A DNA stretch of 12,896 nt. Source: Comamonadaceae bacterium (GTDB lineage Bacteria; Pseudomonadota; Gammaproteobacteria; Burkholderiales; Burkholderiaceae_C). Below are positions 7,653 through 12,896 of this stretch, piece after piece. Under the pieces are notes generated by a model, which worked only from the letters and a program-made list of their open reading frames with translations, made no database searches and was not told the DNA's origin. The position numbers and the translations under genes are program-made. Numbering within the stretch: position 1 is the stretch's first letter; each line of letters opens with the position of its first letter. Location of the stretch: contig CANGZO010000039.1 of the NCBI GenBank assembly GCA_947458305.1, positions 1 to 12,896 on the forward strand. The letters are read 5' to 3'.

Positions 7653-8186
7653 TTACCGGGTGGCAACGTAATAGGCTGCGGTACCCAGCCCAACAGCCAG
7701 CGCATAAGGGACACGTTCGCTGGTCACCTGGCTGATCAAGGGCTGCCCCAGTGAAGGCCATTGCCCTGCACTGATCAGTTCAGTCAAGCCGGTGCGCAGG
7801 TTTTTCAAAACTGTGACCATGTTCGATGTCCAAAGACCCCAGGCCACGGCCAACAAGCCTCCAGCGAGCAAGATCGCCACGCAAACTTTGGCCATGTCGG
7901 GCCATCCGACAAACAGACCAAGGGCTGCGATCAGCTTGACGTCACCGGCACCCACCATCTTGAACACATACAAAAGCAAGAACACCAGAAAACCGGTCAA
8001 GCCACCCCACAATGCCGCATCGAGACCGATGCCCCGAGGCGTCAGCGACAAGCCCAAAGCGGTGAGAACGCCCCAGAGCACCAAGGTGTTGGGTATTTTT
8101 CTCATGCGCCAGTCGTACCAAATGGCCAACACCAGCAGCACACTCAAAGCCATGACGCTGACAAACTCTAAGTTCAGGGTGGACAT
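7653..8186 (-). CDS. tadV: Prepilin peptidase TadV/CpaA
   Basis: This is an integral membrane aspartyl peptidase of the type IV prepilin peptidase family (A24), the short Tad type that lacks the N-methylating domain. From ATG 8186 it is 177 residues, with about five to six hydrophobic segments. The two catalytic aspartates are visible: Asp25 in AIWYDWRMRKIPN and Asp82 in the hallmark GAGDVKLIAALG. It should cut the leader of the Flp pilins just after the glycine in the GATAIEY motif, and probably that of TadE. The frame also has a TTG eight codons upstream (8210), but ATG 8186 has a GGAAA element upstream and a more natural hydrophobic N-terminus. It starts 30 bases after the stop of the nearest pilin gene, placing the enzyme beside its substrate. 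Confidence 0.93.
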   Translation of the reverse strand: MSTLNLEFVSVMALSVLLVLAIWYDWRMRKIPNTLVLWGVLTALGLSLTPRGIGLDAALWGGLTGFLVFLLLYVFKMVGAGDVKLIAALGLFVGWPDMAKVCVAILLAGGLLAVAWGLWTSNMVTVLKNLRTGLTELISAGQWPSLGQPLISQVTSERVPYALAVGLGTAAYYVATR

Positions 8187-8216
8187 GGTCGGTTTTCCGG
8201 GTTCTGCCAACTCGCT

Positions 8217-8396
8217 TCAGGGAAAGACGGCTGTAGACAGTCGTGTCGAGATTCGGGTGAACAAAGCGCCCAATTGCGTGCCCAACGCCGTGGCACCCAC
8301 CGCGATGCCCAAGGCGACCAAAGCGGCCAGCAGGCCATACTCAATGGCGGTTGCACCCGACTCATCGTGGATGAATTTTTGAATTTGATTTTTCAT
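8217..8396 (-). CDS. flp: Flp-type pilin (copy nearest the peptidase gene)
   Basis: From the ATG at 8396 this encodes 59 residues; a TGGAG ribosome site lies about 9 bases upstream. A longer frame to 8432 exists but lacks such a site. The sequence is a short leader (MKNQIQKFIHDESG) followed by the Flp signature ATAIEYGLLAALVALGI. Cleavage is expected between the Gly and ATAIEY, which leaves Glu at mature position 5 and Tyr at 6, as in Flp pilins. The mature subunit of about 45 residues is one hydrophobic helix plus a short polar tail ending RLSTAVFP. It is a tandem paralogue of the pilin at 8594-8776: the leader junction and helix are nearly identical, and differences concentrate in the leader and C-terminal tail. 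It is probably a structural subunit of the fibre. Confidence 0.95.
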   Translation of the reverse strand: MKNQIQKFIHDESGATAIEYGLLAALVALGIAVGATALGTQLGALFTRISTRLSTAVFP

Positions 8397-8593
8397 GATC
8401 ACTGACTCCAGATAAAAGTTGATGAACTTCAAGCTGTATGAACCTGCTCACGCTCATCACAGCTTTGCAACGGTGAGTTCTTTGTTGATCACCGTGGTGT
8501 GACTTTAAGAATGGGACACCGCTTCGTCTGTGAGCCCTCGTACATATCGGATGAGATATTCAAATAGGCTGACAGACAAACGGGTTGGGTCGC
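8397..8593 (-). promoter_or_regulatory. Intergenic gap between the two pilin genes, with a small inverted repeat
   Basis: The 197 bases between the two pilin genes carry no convincing open frame. This is unlike the 10-40 base gaps elsewhere in the operon. It contains an inverted repeat ACGGTGA (8470-8476) / TCACCGT (8489-8495) with a 12-base loop. No T-run follows the repeat on the minus strand, so it is not a standard terminator. The gap could hold a second promoter, an RNA processing site or partial attenuation that sets the ratio of the pilins. I cannot identify clear -35/-10 boxes. Confidence 0.35.
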
Positions 8594-8776
8594 TCAGGCA
8601 GCGGTCGACAGTCGGGTCGCGATGCGGCCAAAGAACAAACCCAACTCAGAGCCCAATGCGGTGGCACCCACAACAATTCCCAAGGCCACCAGGGCGGCGA
8701 GCAAGCCATATTCGATGGCGGTGGCTCCACTTTCATCAAGGGCGAAAGACTTCAATTCACGGATGACATGGTTCAT
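8594..8776 (-). CDS. flp: Flp-type pilin (promoter-proximal copy)
   Basis: This is a 60-residue Flp prepilin: leader MNHVIRELKSFALDESG, then ATAIEYGLLAALVALGI with cleavage expected after the Gly and Glu at mature position 5. The tail contains SELGLFFGRIATRLSTAA. An AGGAG ribosome site lies 8 bases before the ATG. It is the first gene of the leftward operon, so it is likely the most highly expressed and a candidate major pilin. The two pilins share the processing motif and hydrophobic helix almost fully, so they probably arose by tandem duplication. The different leaders (KNQIQKFI here replaced by NHVIRELK) and tails argue against very recent copying. Confidence 0.95.
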   Translation of the reverse strand: MNHVIRELKSFALDESGATAIEYGLLAALVALGIVVGATALGSELGLFFGRIATRLSTAA

Positions 8777-9094
8777 GACAAAAACTCCTGTTCAAAGAAA
8801 AAAAGAACCCCTGATCCAGCCTGCAGGCAGCGCCGCTTGAACGGCAAGACAAGCCAAGCGGGGGCTCTTGCCTACACAAACGTTGGATGACGCTGTGTGG
8901 CGTTGACTGTATGAATTTGTGACGAATAGGAATGTGTGCCTGACCACATACCTGGTTGTATGGCTCATCGGAAATCTTCTGGGTTCAGTGCGCTGTCCAA
9001 CGGTTCCCGAAAAGCGCTTGTCCTATGGTTGCAATCGGGGCGTGCCCACCATCCGGCTGCATGTGACCCGACAATGATTCGAAGGATTTCTCCA
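8777..9094. promoter_or_regulatory. Divergent promoter region between the pilin operon and tadE-tadG
   Basis: These 318 bases separate the divergently read pilin operon and tadE and should hold both promoters. I see no convincing gene; the tadE frame is open upstream to a GTG at 8936, but the best start is at 9095. Visible structure includes a composite inverted repeat GGCAAG (8843-8848) / CTTGCC (8867-8872) with inner AGCC (8852-8855) / GGCT (8863-8866), a 10-base palindrome GCCTGCAGGC (8819-8828), and a T-rich tract on the minus strand (about 8796-8809) just upstream of the flp ribosome site. GTTCAA (8790-8795), next to that ribosome site, can pair with TTGAAC (8837-8842). These may form a structured 5' leader or operator sites. 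No sigma-54 site with correct spacing was found. Confidence 0.5.
8903..8932 (+). promoter_or_regulatory. Possible sigma-70-type promoter for tadE-tadG
   Basis: TTGACT at 8903-8908 matches the -35 consensus at five of six bases. Eighteen bases later is TAGGAA (8927-8932), a poor -10 match. The placement, upstream of tadE and reading rightward, is sensible, but the -10 weakness and the long leader of about 150 bases keep this tentative. Confidence 0.25.
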
Positions 9095-9565
9095 ATGACT
9101 CACACCCTGGTTGATGTCCCTGTGGATTCAGAGAAATGCCCGTCATCCACCCGAAACAAGAGGCTCCAGTTCGGCCAGCAGGGAACAGCCACTGTTGAAT
9201 TCGGCTTGCTTTTGCCTGTGCTGCTGTTGATCGTCTCTGGCATCATCGAATTCGGTTTCGCGCTGTATGACAAAGCCGTGATCACCAATGCCAGCCGCGA
9301 GGGCGCGCGTGCAGGCATTGTGTTGCGGGTGCCCGCCGTCACCCCCGCCGAGATCACCACCCGGGTGACCCAATACACCGGCACCGCCTTGCTGGGTTTG
9401 GGTGCCCCCAGTCTTGTCACCGTGGACTTTCCTGCACAAAGCAACCCCGCGCATCTGGCGGTGCGCGTGAGTTACACCTTCAAAGGTTTGGCCTTGGGAA
9501 ATTTGTTGAGCGCCATCAATACGCCCCTGGTTTTGACATCAACCACAGTCATGGTGAGGGAATGA
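9095..9565 (+). CDS. tadE: Tad pseudopilin TadE
   Basis: The preferred start is ATG 9095 (156 residues), with GAAGGA 8 bases upstream. The frame is open further upstream (ATG 9074, GTG 8936) but those starts lack a better site. After a polar leader of 30 residues comes QQG/TATVEFGLLLPVLLLIVSG, with Glu at position +5 from the likely TadV cleavage point (Gly30/Thr31). This is the pseudopilin processing motif of TadE, followed by a hydrophobic helix and the conserved ASREGARAG (about residues 67-75). TadE is a minor pilin-like protein needed for Flp pilus formation. It is transcribed away from the main operon and overlaps the tadG start by 4 bases (ATGA). TadF is the closest alternative, but the leader and ASREGAR motif fit TadE. 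Confidence 0.92.
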   Translation: MTHTLVDVPVDSEKCPSSTRNKRLQFGQQGTATVEFGLLLPVLLLIVSGIIEFGFALYDKAVITNASREGARAGIVLRVPAVTPAEITTRVTQYTGTALLGLGAPSLVTVDFPAQSNPAHLAVRVSYTFKGLALGNLLSAINTPLVLTSTTVMVRE

Positions 9566-10620
9566 TGAACACACACACATCTCCAAAAGCCCAAAGGGGC
9601 GCAGTCACTTTGCTGGTGGCTTTGATGATTCCCGTTTTTCTGGGCATTGCGGCCTTGGTGATCGATGTGGCGTACTTGCAATTCGTTCGCAATGAACTTC
9701 AAAACGATGCGGACGCTGCGGCTCTGGCCGGGGCCAAACAACTGCGCAGCACCACTTCAGCCACACCGCAATGGTCTGCTGCAGAAACGGCGGCCTTCAG
9801 CGCCATTTCGCTCAATTCGGCCGATGGTAAAAAGCTGTCCACGGGCACGGTGCAATCGGGCTACTGGAACCCCACACAAGTCAATGCGGTCTTGCAAATG
9901 CTGCCCATGACCCCCACCGTCAACGATGTTCCTGCCGTGCAGGTCACCCTGCGCAAAGGCACTGGAGAAAACGATGGCGAAGTGCCCACGTTTTTTGCTC
10001 GCCTTATATGGAATATGCTGTCCACCCCTGTCACCGTCACGGCCGTGGCTGGCATGACCAGCCCTGGCACCATCGAGCCGGGCGGCTTGTTTCCTCTGGT
10101 GGCCAGCCAATGCGTTTACGACACCTACTGGAACAGCAAGGCAACGCCGCCAGGACCTGCGCTGGATCCCGCCACAGGAAAGCCTTTTTTACTGGTCCTG
10201 GAGGCCTACGATGACAAGCCCAAAGACCCTTGCAAAACTTTTCAGTGGTCGTCCCTTTTGACCGACAACAACGACGTGACGACCTTCAGGAAATTGGTTG
10301 AAGAAAGAAACCCTGTCTCTTTGAGCATCGGTCAAAAAATATGGATAGAGCCAGGATCCAAGTCCACCTTGTTTGACAAAGTGGACGACTGCAGCGCTGC
10401 CAACAGCAAGTCGTGTGAGTACGTGACTTTGCCCATGGTGAGCACCATCGCGGGTCATTCAGACCAGCCTATTTCCAGTTTTGCCTGCGCGCGCATTGTT
10501 GACGCATCGAAACAAGACAAGACCATCACCATTCAGCTGAGCACGCAGTGCCCTCAACCCCCATCTGGCGGCATAGGGCCTAACTTTGGTGCGGTATCGC
10601 CGCCCAGTCTGTTCAGATAA
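9562..10620 (+). CDS. tadG: Tad pilus accessory protein TadG
   Basis: This 352-residue protein begins with QRGAVTLLVALMIPVFLGIA and a membrane segment at about residues 15-37, then IDVAYLQFVRNELQNDADAA (about 34-53). This is the signature of the TadG-like N-terminal region and the DUF2134-type family. TadG is a membrane-anchored periplasmic protein needed for Tad pilus function. Unlike TadE, no Glu sits at +5 after the Gly, so TadV cleavage is not expected. The C-terminal half (from about 175) holds exactly six cysteines (184, 224, 277, 285, 309, 330), consistent with up to three disulfides; none occur before it. No clear von Willebrand A domain is seen, unlike longer TadG proteins. The start is ATG 9562 or the adjacent ATG 9565, which has the better GAGGG spacing. 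A strong hairpin follows the stop. Confidence 0.88.
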   Translation: MMNTHTSPKAQRGAVTLLVALMIPVFLGIAALVIDVAYLQFVRNELQNDADAAALAGAKQLRSTTSATPQWSAAETAAFSAISLNSADGKKLSTGTVQSGYWNPTQVNAVLQMLPMTPTVNDVPAVQVTLRKGTGENDGEVPTFFARLIWNMLSTPVTVTAVAGMTSPGTIEPGGLFPLVASQCVYDTYWNSKATPPGPALDPATGKPFLLVLEAYDDKPKDPCKTFQWSSLLTDNNDVTTFRKLVEERNPVSLSIGQKIWIEPGSKSTLFDKVDDCSAANSKSCEYVTLPMVSTIAGHSDQPISSFACARIVDASKQDKTITIQLSTQCPQPPSGGIGPNFGAVSPPSLFR

Positions 10621-10632
10621 GCGGCTTTCACC

Positions 10633-10669
10633 GCTGGATCAAGTCTGGCCAATGCGCCAGTGATCCAGC
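10633..10669 (+). terminator. Strong hairpin after tadG, probable terminator
   Basis: The outer stem GCTGGATCA (10633-10641) pairs perfectly with TGATCCAGC (10661-10669). The inner stem CTGGC (10645-10649) pairs with GCCAG (10656-10660) around a 6-base loop, with a 3-base bulge on the left. It begins 13 bases after the tadG stop. No U-run follows, so it may terminate poorly without other factors or protect the 3' end. Confidence 0.6.
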
Positions 10670-10778
10670 CAGGCCAGGGGAATTTCTAGAAGTGGTGTGA
10701 ATGTTCATCCGTCAATTCAAGGTGCGTGTCCATTAACATGGCACCATTGAGCTGATCACGTTTGACACGCTACCCTTC

Positions 10779-11165
10779 ATGAACGACCACCCCACTGTCT
10801 CTCCCAAACGCCAAGGCCTCTCTCGCGTTTGGCACGCTTTTATTTACTCCATCGAGGGTTTGCGGGCCGGCTGGAGCGAGCCCGCTTTCAGGCAAGAAGC
10901 CATCTTGGCCGTGTTGATCTTGCCTGGTGCTTGGTACTTGGGTCAAAACTGGGCCGAGACGGTGTTGTTGATCGGCGTGGTTGTGGCGGTGCTGGTGGTC
11001 GAGTTGCTCAACACCGGCATCGAGGCGGCCATTGACCGGGTGGGGCCCGAGTGGCATGCCCAGTCCAAACGCGCCAAAGACACGGCCAGCGCCGCTGTTT
11101 TGCTCAGCCTGCTGCTGTGTGGTGGCGTTTGGCTGAGTGCCTTGTGGCGTTGGTGGGTGAACTGA
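10779..11165 (+). CDS. dgkA: Diacylglycerol kinase DgkA
   Basis: This is a 128-residue prokaryotic diacylglycerol kinase, an inner-membrane enzyme that phosphorylates diacylglycerol to phosphatidic acid and recycles lipid from membrane-derived sugar transfer. The family signature VVELLNTGIEAAIDR is at residues 73-87 (Glu75 and Glu82 at the conserved acidic positions), followed by SKRAKDTASAAVLL (96-109). Three hydrophobic segments fit the trimeric DgkA fold: about 42-58, 60-78 and 104-124. An amphipathic N-terminal helix (RVWHAFIYSIEGLRAGW) precedes them. The length matches the usual 120-130. No good ribosome site is visible before ATG 10779, so initiation may be weak. It lies after the tadG hairpin and is probably its own unit, unrelated to pilus assembly. 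Confidence 0.95.
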   Translation: MNDHPTVSPKRQGLSRVWHAFIYSIEGLRAGWSEPAFRQEAILAVLILPGAWYLGQNWAETVLLIGVVVAVLVVELLNTGIEAAIDRVGPEWHAQSKRAKDTASAAVLLSLLLCGGVWLSALWRWWVN

Positions 11166-11291
11166 CAACAGTCGGCGCCGACAGTGGCCCAAACGCTTGG
11201 GGTTTACCGCTGTTGCGGAGTCAAACACGAGACTGGCGCCCACAAACCACGGGACTAAAGTCAGCTATTTGACATTCCTGAGGAACACCCC
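11166..11291 (+). promoter_or_regulatory. Gap between dgkA and the dehydrogenase, with a 12-base palindrome
   Basis: The gap holds a perfect palindrome GTCGGCGCCGAC (11171-11182) just after the dgkA stop, and a ribosome site GAGGAA 7 bases before ATG 11292. The palindrome has no loop, so it is a better candidate for a dimeric protein site than for a terminator. No clear promoter boxes are seen. Confidence 0.3.
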
Positions 11292-12173
11292 ATGACATCC
11301 ATCGGCATGATCGGCATCGGCATGATGGGCCACGGCATCGCCAGCAACTTGCTCAAGCACGGGCAAAGCCTGACGGTGCTGGAGCACCCCGGCAACCAGC
11401 CGCTGGACGCCCTGCTGGCCGCAGGCGCGCGCACCTGCACCACACCCCAGGCCCTTGCCGCGCAATCGGATGTGATCATCTTGTGCGTGACCGGCACACC
11501 CCAGGTCGAAGCGGTGCTGCTGGGTCAGGACGGCGTCTTGAAGGGCCTGCGGCCCGGCACCATCGTCATCGACTGCTCCACCGCCGTGCCCGCTTCGACT
11601 GAAAAAGTCGCAGCCCTGGTGATCGCCCAAGGCGGTCAGTTTCTCGATTCGCCCATGACGCGCACCCCCAAGGAAGCCGCCGAAGGTCGGCTGAATTTGC
11701 TGGTGGGTGGCGAGGCGGCTTTGTTTGAACGCTGCAAACCCATCCTCGCTTGCTTTGCCGAGAACATCGTGCACACCGGCCCGATTGGCTCGGGCCACCG
11801 AATGAAGCTCTTGCACAACTACGTGTCGCTGGGCACCGTGACTTTGCTGGCCGAAGCCGCCGCGTGCGCGCAGCGGTCGGGTGTGGACGCCCACACCTTT
11901 GTGGAAGTGCTGTCCAAAGGCGGTGGCTGGGGCGCGGCGCTGGATCGCCTGAAACCCATGCTGACGGCGGGCGACACCTCGGGCCTGCGGTTCAGCATGA
12001 GCAATGCGCTCAAGGACCTGAGTTACTACCACCAGATGGCCAGCGACACGCAGGCCGAGCGCTCGGTGGCCGAGGCCATCAAAAACACGCTGCAAACGGC
12101 TTGCCATGAAGGCGATCCGCAAGCCCTGGTGCCCGAGTTGGTCACGCTTTTGGCAAAGCGGCAGAACCCCTGA
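11292..12173 (+). CDS. NAD(P)-dependent oxidoreductase, 3-hydroxyisobutyrate dehydrogenase family
   Basis: This 293-residue beta-hydroxyacid dehydrogenase has an N-terminal Rossmann fold with GMIGIGMMGHGIASNLL (5-21), the dinucleotide-binding GxGxMG motif (Gly8, Gly10, Gly13). The substrate signature region reads FLDSPMTRTPKEAAEGRL (117-134). Relatives usually have DAPVSGG, so the SGG loop is here replaced by TRTP. The catalytic lysine is Lys172 in GSGHRMKLLHNYVSLG, with the paired Asn176. Family members oxidise short 3-hydroxy acids (3-hydroxyisobutyrate, tartronate semialdehyde, 6-phosphogluconate-like or related). The altered loop makes the substrate uncertain. The coding sequence looks richer in GC at third positions than the Tad genes. 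It is followed by a hairpin and a converging gene; no pathway partners are visible. Confidence 0.9.
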   Translation: MTSIGMIGIGMMGHGIASNLLKHGQSLTVLEHPGNQPLDALLAAGARTCTTPQALAAQSDVIILCVTGTPQVEAVLLGQDGVLKGLRPGTIVIDCSTAVPASTEKVAALVIAQGGQFLDSPMTRTPKEAAEGRLNLLVGGEAALFERCKPILACFAENIVHTGPIGSGHRMKLLHNYVSLGTVTLLAEAAACAQRSGVDAHTFVEVLSKGGGWGAALDRLKPMLTAGDTSGLRFSMSNALKDLSYYHQMASDTQAERSVAEAIKNTLQTACHEGDPQALVPELVTLLAKRQNP

Positions 12174-12183
12174 GGCACGGTCA

Positions 12184-12205
12184 GGTCAGCCATCTCAGGC
12201 TGACC
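12184..12205. terminator. Hairpin between convergent genes, probable bidirectional terminator
   Basis: GGTCAGCC (12184-12191) pairs perfectly with GGCTGACC (12198-12205) around a 6-base loop. It lies 10 bases after the dehydrogenase stop and 22 bases beyond the stop of the converging minus-strand gene, an ideal place for a shared terminator. A second, weaker pairing with CGGTCTTT lies at 12202-12229. The absence of a U-run immediately after the stem lowers certainty. Confidence 0.55.
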
Positions 12206-12227
12206 GACCACACCGATCGGCCGGTCT

Positions 12228-12896
12228 TTACGGCGCCAACACCAAGTCCTTGACGGTGGTGCTGCTCGCCACCCCCAAGTCCAGCACAGGGTTGGTGCTT
12301 TGCGTGGTGTAGCCCGTGGCCGTTCCATTCATGTTGTAGCGTCCAGCCACCATGCTGTCGGTGGTGAACACCAAGGGCGATCCCGACACATAAGGCGCCT
12401 TGACTGCAGCAGCCAAGGGCAAGGCCAGCGTGTACTCGGCCGTGACAGGGTCCACGCCCATGGATGCCACCTGCACAGACTGGCCCGTGCTGAGCGTCTG
12501 GCTGGCCGACACCCGCGCATCGGTGAGCAGCGCACTGTTGCCATTGCTGACCACACCCGCGACCGATGCCATGGCCGAGGCGCTGGGCACGATCGGGGTT
12601 TGAGTTGTGTTGAGCCTGGTCACGCCCATGGCCAAAGACACCGGCACGTTGGTGATGGCTGCTGTGGTCAGGTTTTGACCCGCCACCACCACGGTGTAGC
12701 TGGTGTTCTCGGGCAAATAAGCCAAGGTGAATTTGCCCGTGACGGGGTTGGGCACGGTGGCACGCAGGTTGTTGTCCGGATCGCGTGTGGACACCACCAC
12801 GCCGGACGCCACAGCAGGGTCCACAAAACCCTCGATGGCCGTGGTCAGCCGCGGGATGACCGCCACCACGGGCTTGAGGTTGTAGCGCCCGGAAGC
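12228..12896 (-). CDS. Secreted protein with carboxypeptidase-regulatory-like repeats, C-terminal part (DUF4382-like), 5' end outside window
   Basis: The frame is open to the right edge, giving 222 visible residues up to TAA at 12228-12230. The first visible residues, GRYNLKPVVAVIPRL, look like the end of a DUF4382 domain, which typically precedes a carboxypeptidase-regulatory-like (beta-sandwich) region in bacterial lipoproteins. Two related modules follow: AIEGFVDPAVASGVVVSTRD with NPVTGKFTLAYLP (visible residues about 20-62), and VAGVVSNGN with DPVTAEYTLALPL (about 112-161). Composition is Val/Thr/Ala/Ser-rich, with no cysteine and few charges, as expected for an extracytoplasmic beta protein. 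It ends VKDLVLAP with no membrane anchor. Signal peptide and start lie outside the window. Family assignment is moderately sure; function is unknown. Confidence 0.65.
   Translation of the reverse strand, partial: ASGRYNLKPVVAVIPRLTTAIEGFVDPAVASGVVVSTRDPDNNLRATVPNPVTGKFTLAYLPENTSYTVVVAGQNLTTAAITNVPVSLAMGVTRLNTTQTPIVPSASAMASVAGVVSNGNSALLTDARVSASQTLSTGQSVQVASMGVDPVTAEYTLALPLAAAVKAPYVSGSPLVFTTDSMVAGRYNMNGTATGYTTQSTNPVLDLGVASSTTVKDLVLAP

Noticed and set aside
8845..8870. Sigma-54-like TTGGCTTGTCTTGCC on the minus strand upstream of the first pilin
   Set aside because: GG to GC spacing is 8 rather than 10 bases, so it cannot be a normal -24/-12 promoter.
8936..9094. Longer TadE starting from GTG 8936 or ATG 9074
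   Set aside because: The extra N-terminal residues have no prepilin-like character and ATG 9095 has the best-spaced GAAGGA ribosome site.
10720..10760. Sigma-54-like element TGGCAC…GAGCTG upstream of dgkA
   Set aside because: The distance between the GG and GC elements is 9 rather than 10 bases, and the downstream element is a poor match.
11265..12122. 285-codon minus-strand open frame opposite the dehydrogenase gene
   Set aside because: It is a shadow of a GC-rich gene; the His/Gln/Gly/Arg-rich product has no domain, while the plus strand has clear Rossmann and catalytic motifs.

Overview
The window is a stretch of bacterial chromosome, most probably from a betaproteobacterium of the order Burkholderiales (Comamonadaceae-like). 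This assignment is an inference from moderate-to-high GC, frequent TTG and CTG leucine codons, and the style of the Tad, DgkA and dehydrogenase proteins. No rRNA or other marker gene is present to fix it.

About 10 kb of the 12.9 kb is a Tad (tight adherence, Flp type IVc pilus) secretion locus in two divergent units. The leftward operon starts near 8.8 kb and reads: Flp pilin (8594-8776), second Flp pilin (8217-8396), TadV/CpaA prepilin peptidase (7653-8186), CpaB/RcpC (6756-7616), CpaC/RcpA secretin (5288-6727), a small lipoprotein (4963-5271), CpaE/TadZ (3763-4950), CpaF/TadA ATPase (2368-3732), TadB (1394-2371) and TadC (437-1384). Genes are packed with gaps of about 10 to 40 bases or 4-base overlaps, except for a roughly 200-base gap between the two pilin genes. 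The rightward unit carries TadE (9095-9565) and TadG (9562-10620) and ends in a strong hairpin. The 318-base divergent region between them (8777-9094) should hold both promoters.

The parts form one machine. TadV removes the leader peptides of the Flp pilins and probably of the TadE pseudopilin. TadA powers assembly on the TadB/TadC inner-membrane platform. CpaE positions the complex at the cytoplasmic face. CpaB and the CpaC secretin carry the fibre across the periplasm and outer membrane. TadG is a membrane-anchored periplasmic accessory protein. No TadD, TadF or classical CpaD/RcpB is seen, so the set is compact; the small lipoprotein sits where an RcpB/CpaD-type protein is often found.

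The flanks are unrelated. On the left, positions 1-309 hold the C-terminal part of a class II glutamine amidotransferase resembling the GlmS glutaminase domain, but ending without the SIS domains. On the right are diacylglycerol kinase dgkA (10779-11165), an NAD(P)-dependent 3-hydroxyisobutyrate-dehydrogenase-family enzyme (11292-12173), a bidirectional-looking hairpin, and on the minus strand the C-terminal part of a secreted protein resembling the DUF4382 / carboxypeptidase-regulatory-like family (12228-12896, running off the edge). I see no tRNA, rRNA, IS element or CRISPR array. This is a recognisable Tad locus rather than an undescribed system. The points most worth a second look are the uncharacterised lipoprotein, the P-loop variant in CpaE, the cysteine-rich TadG and the structured divergent promoter region.
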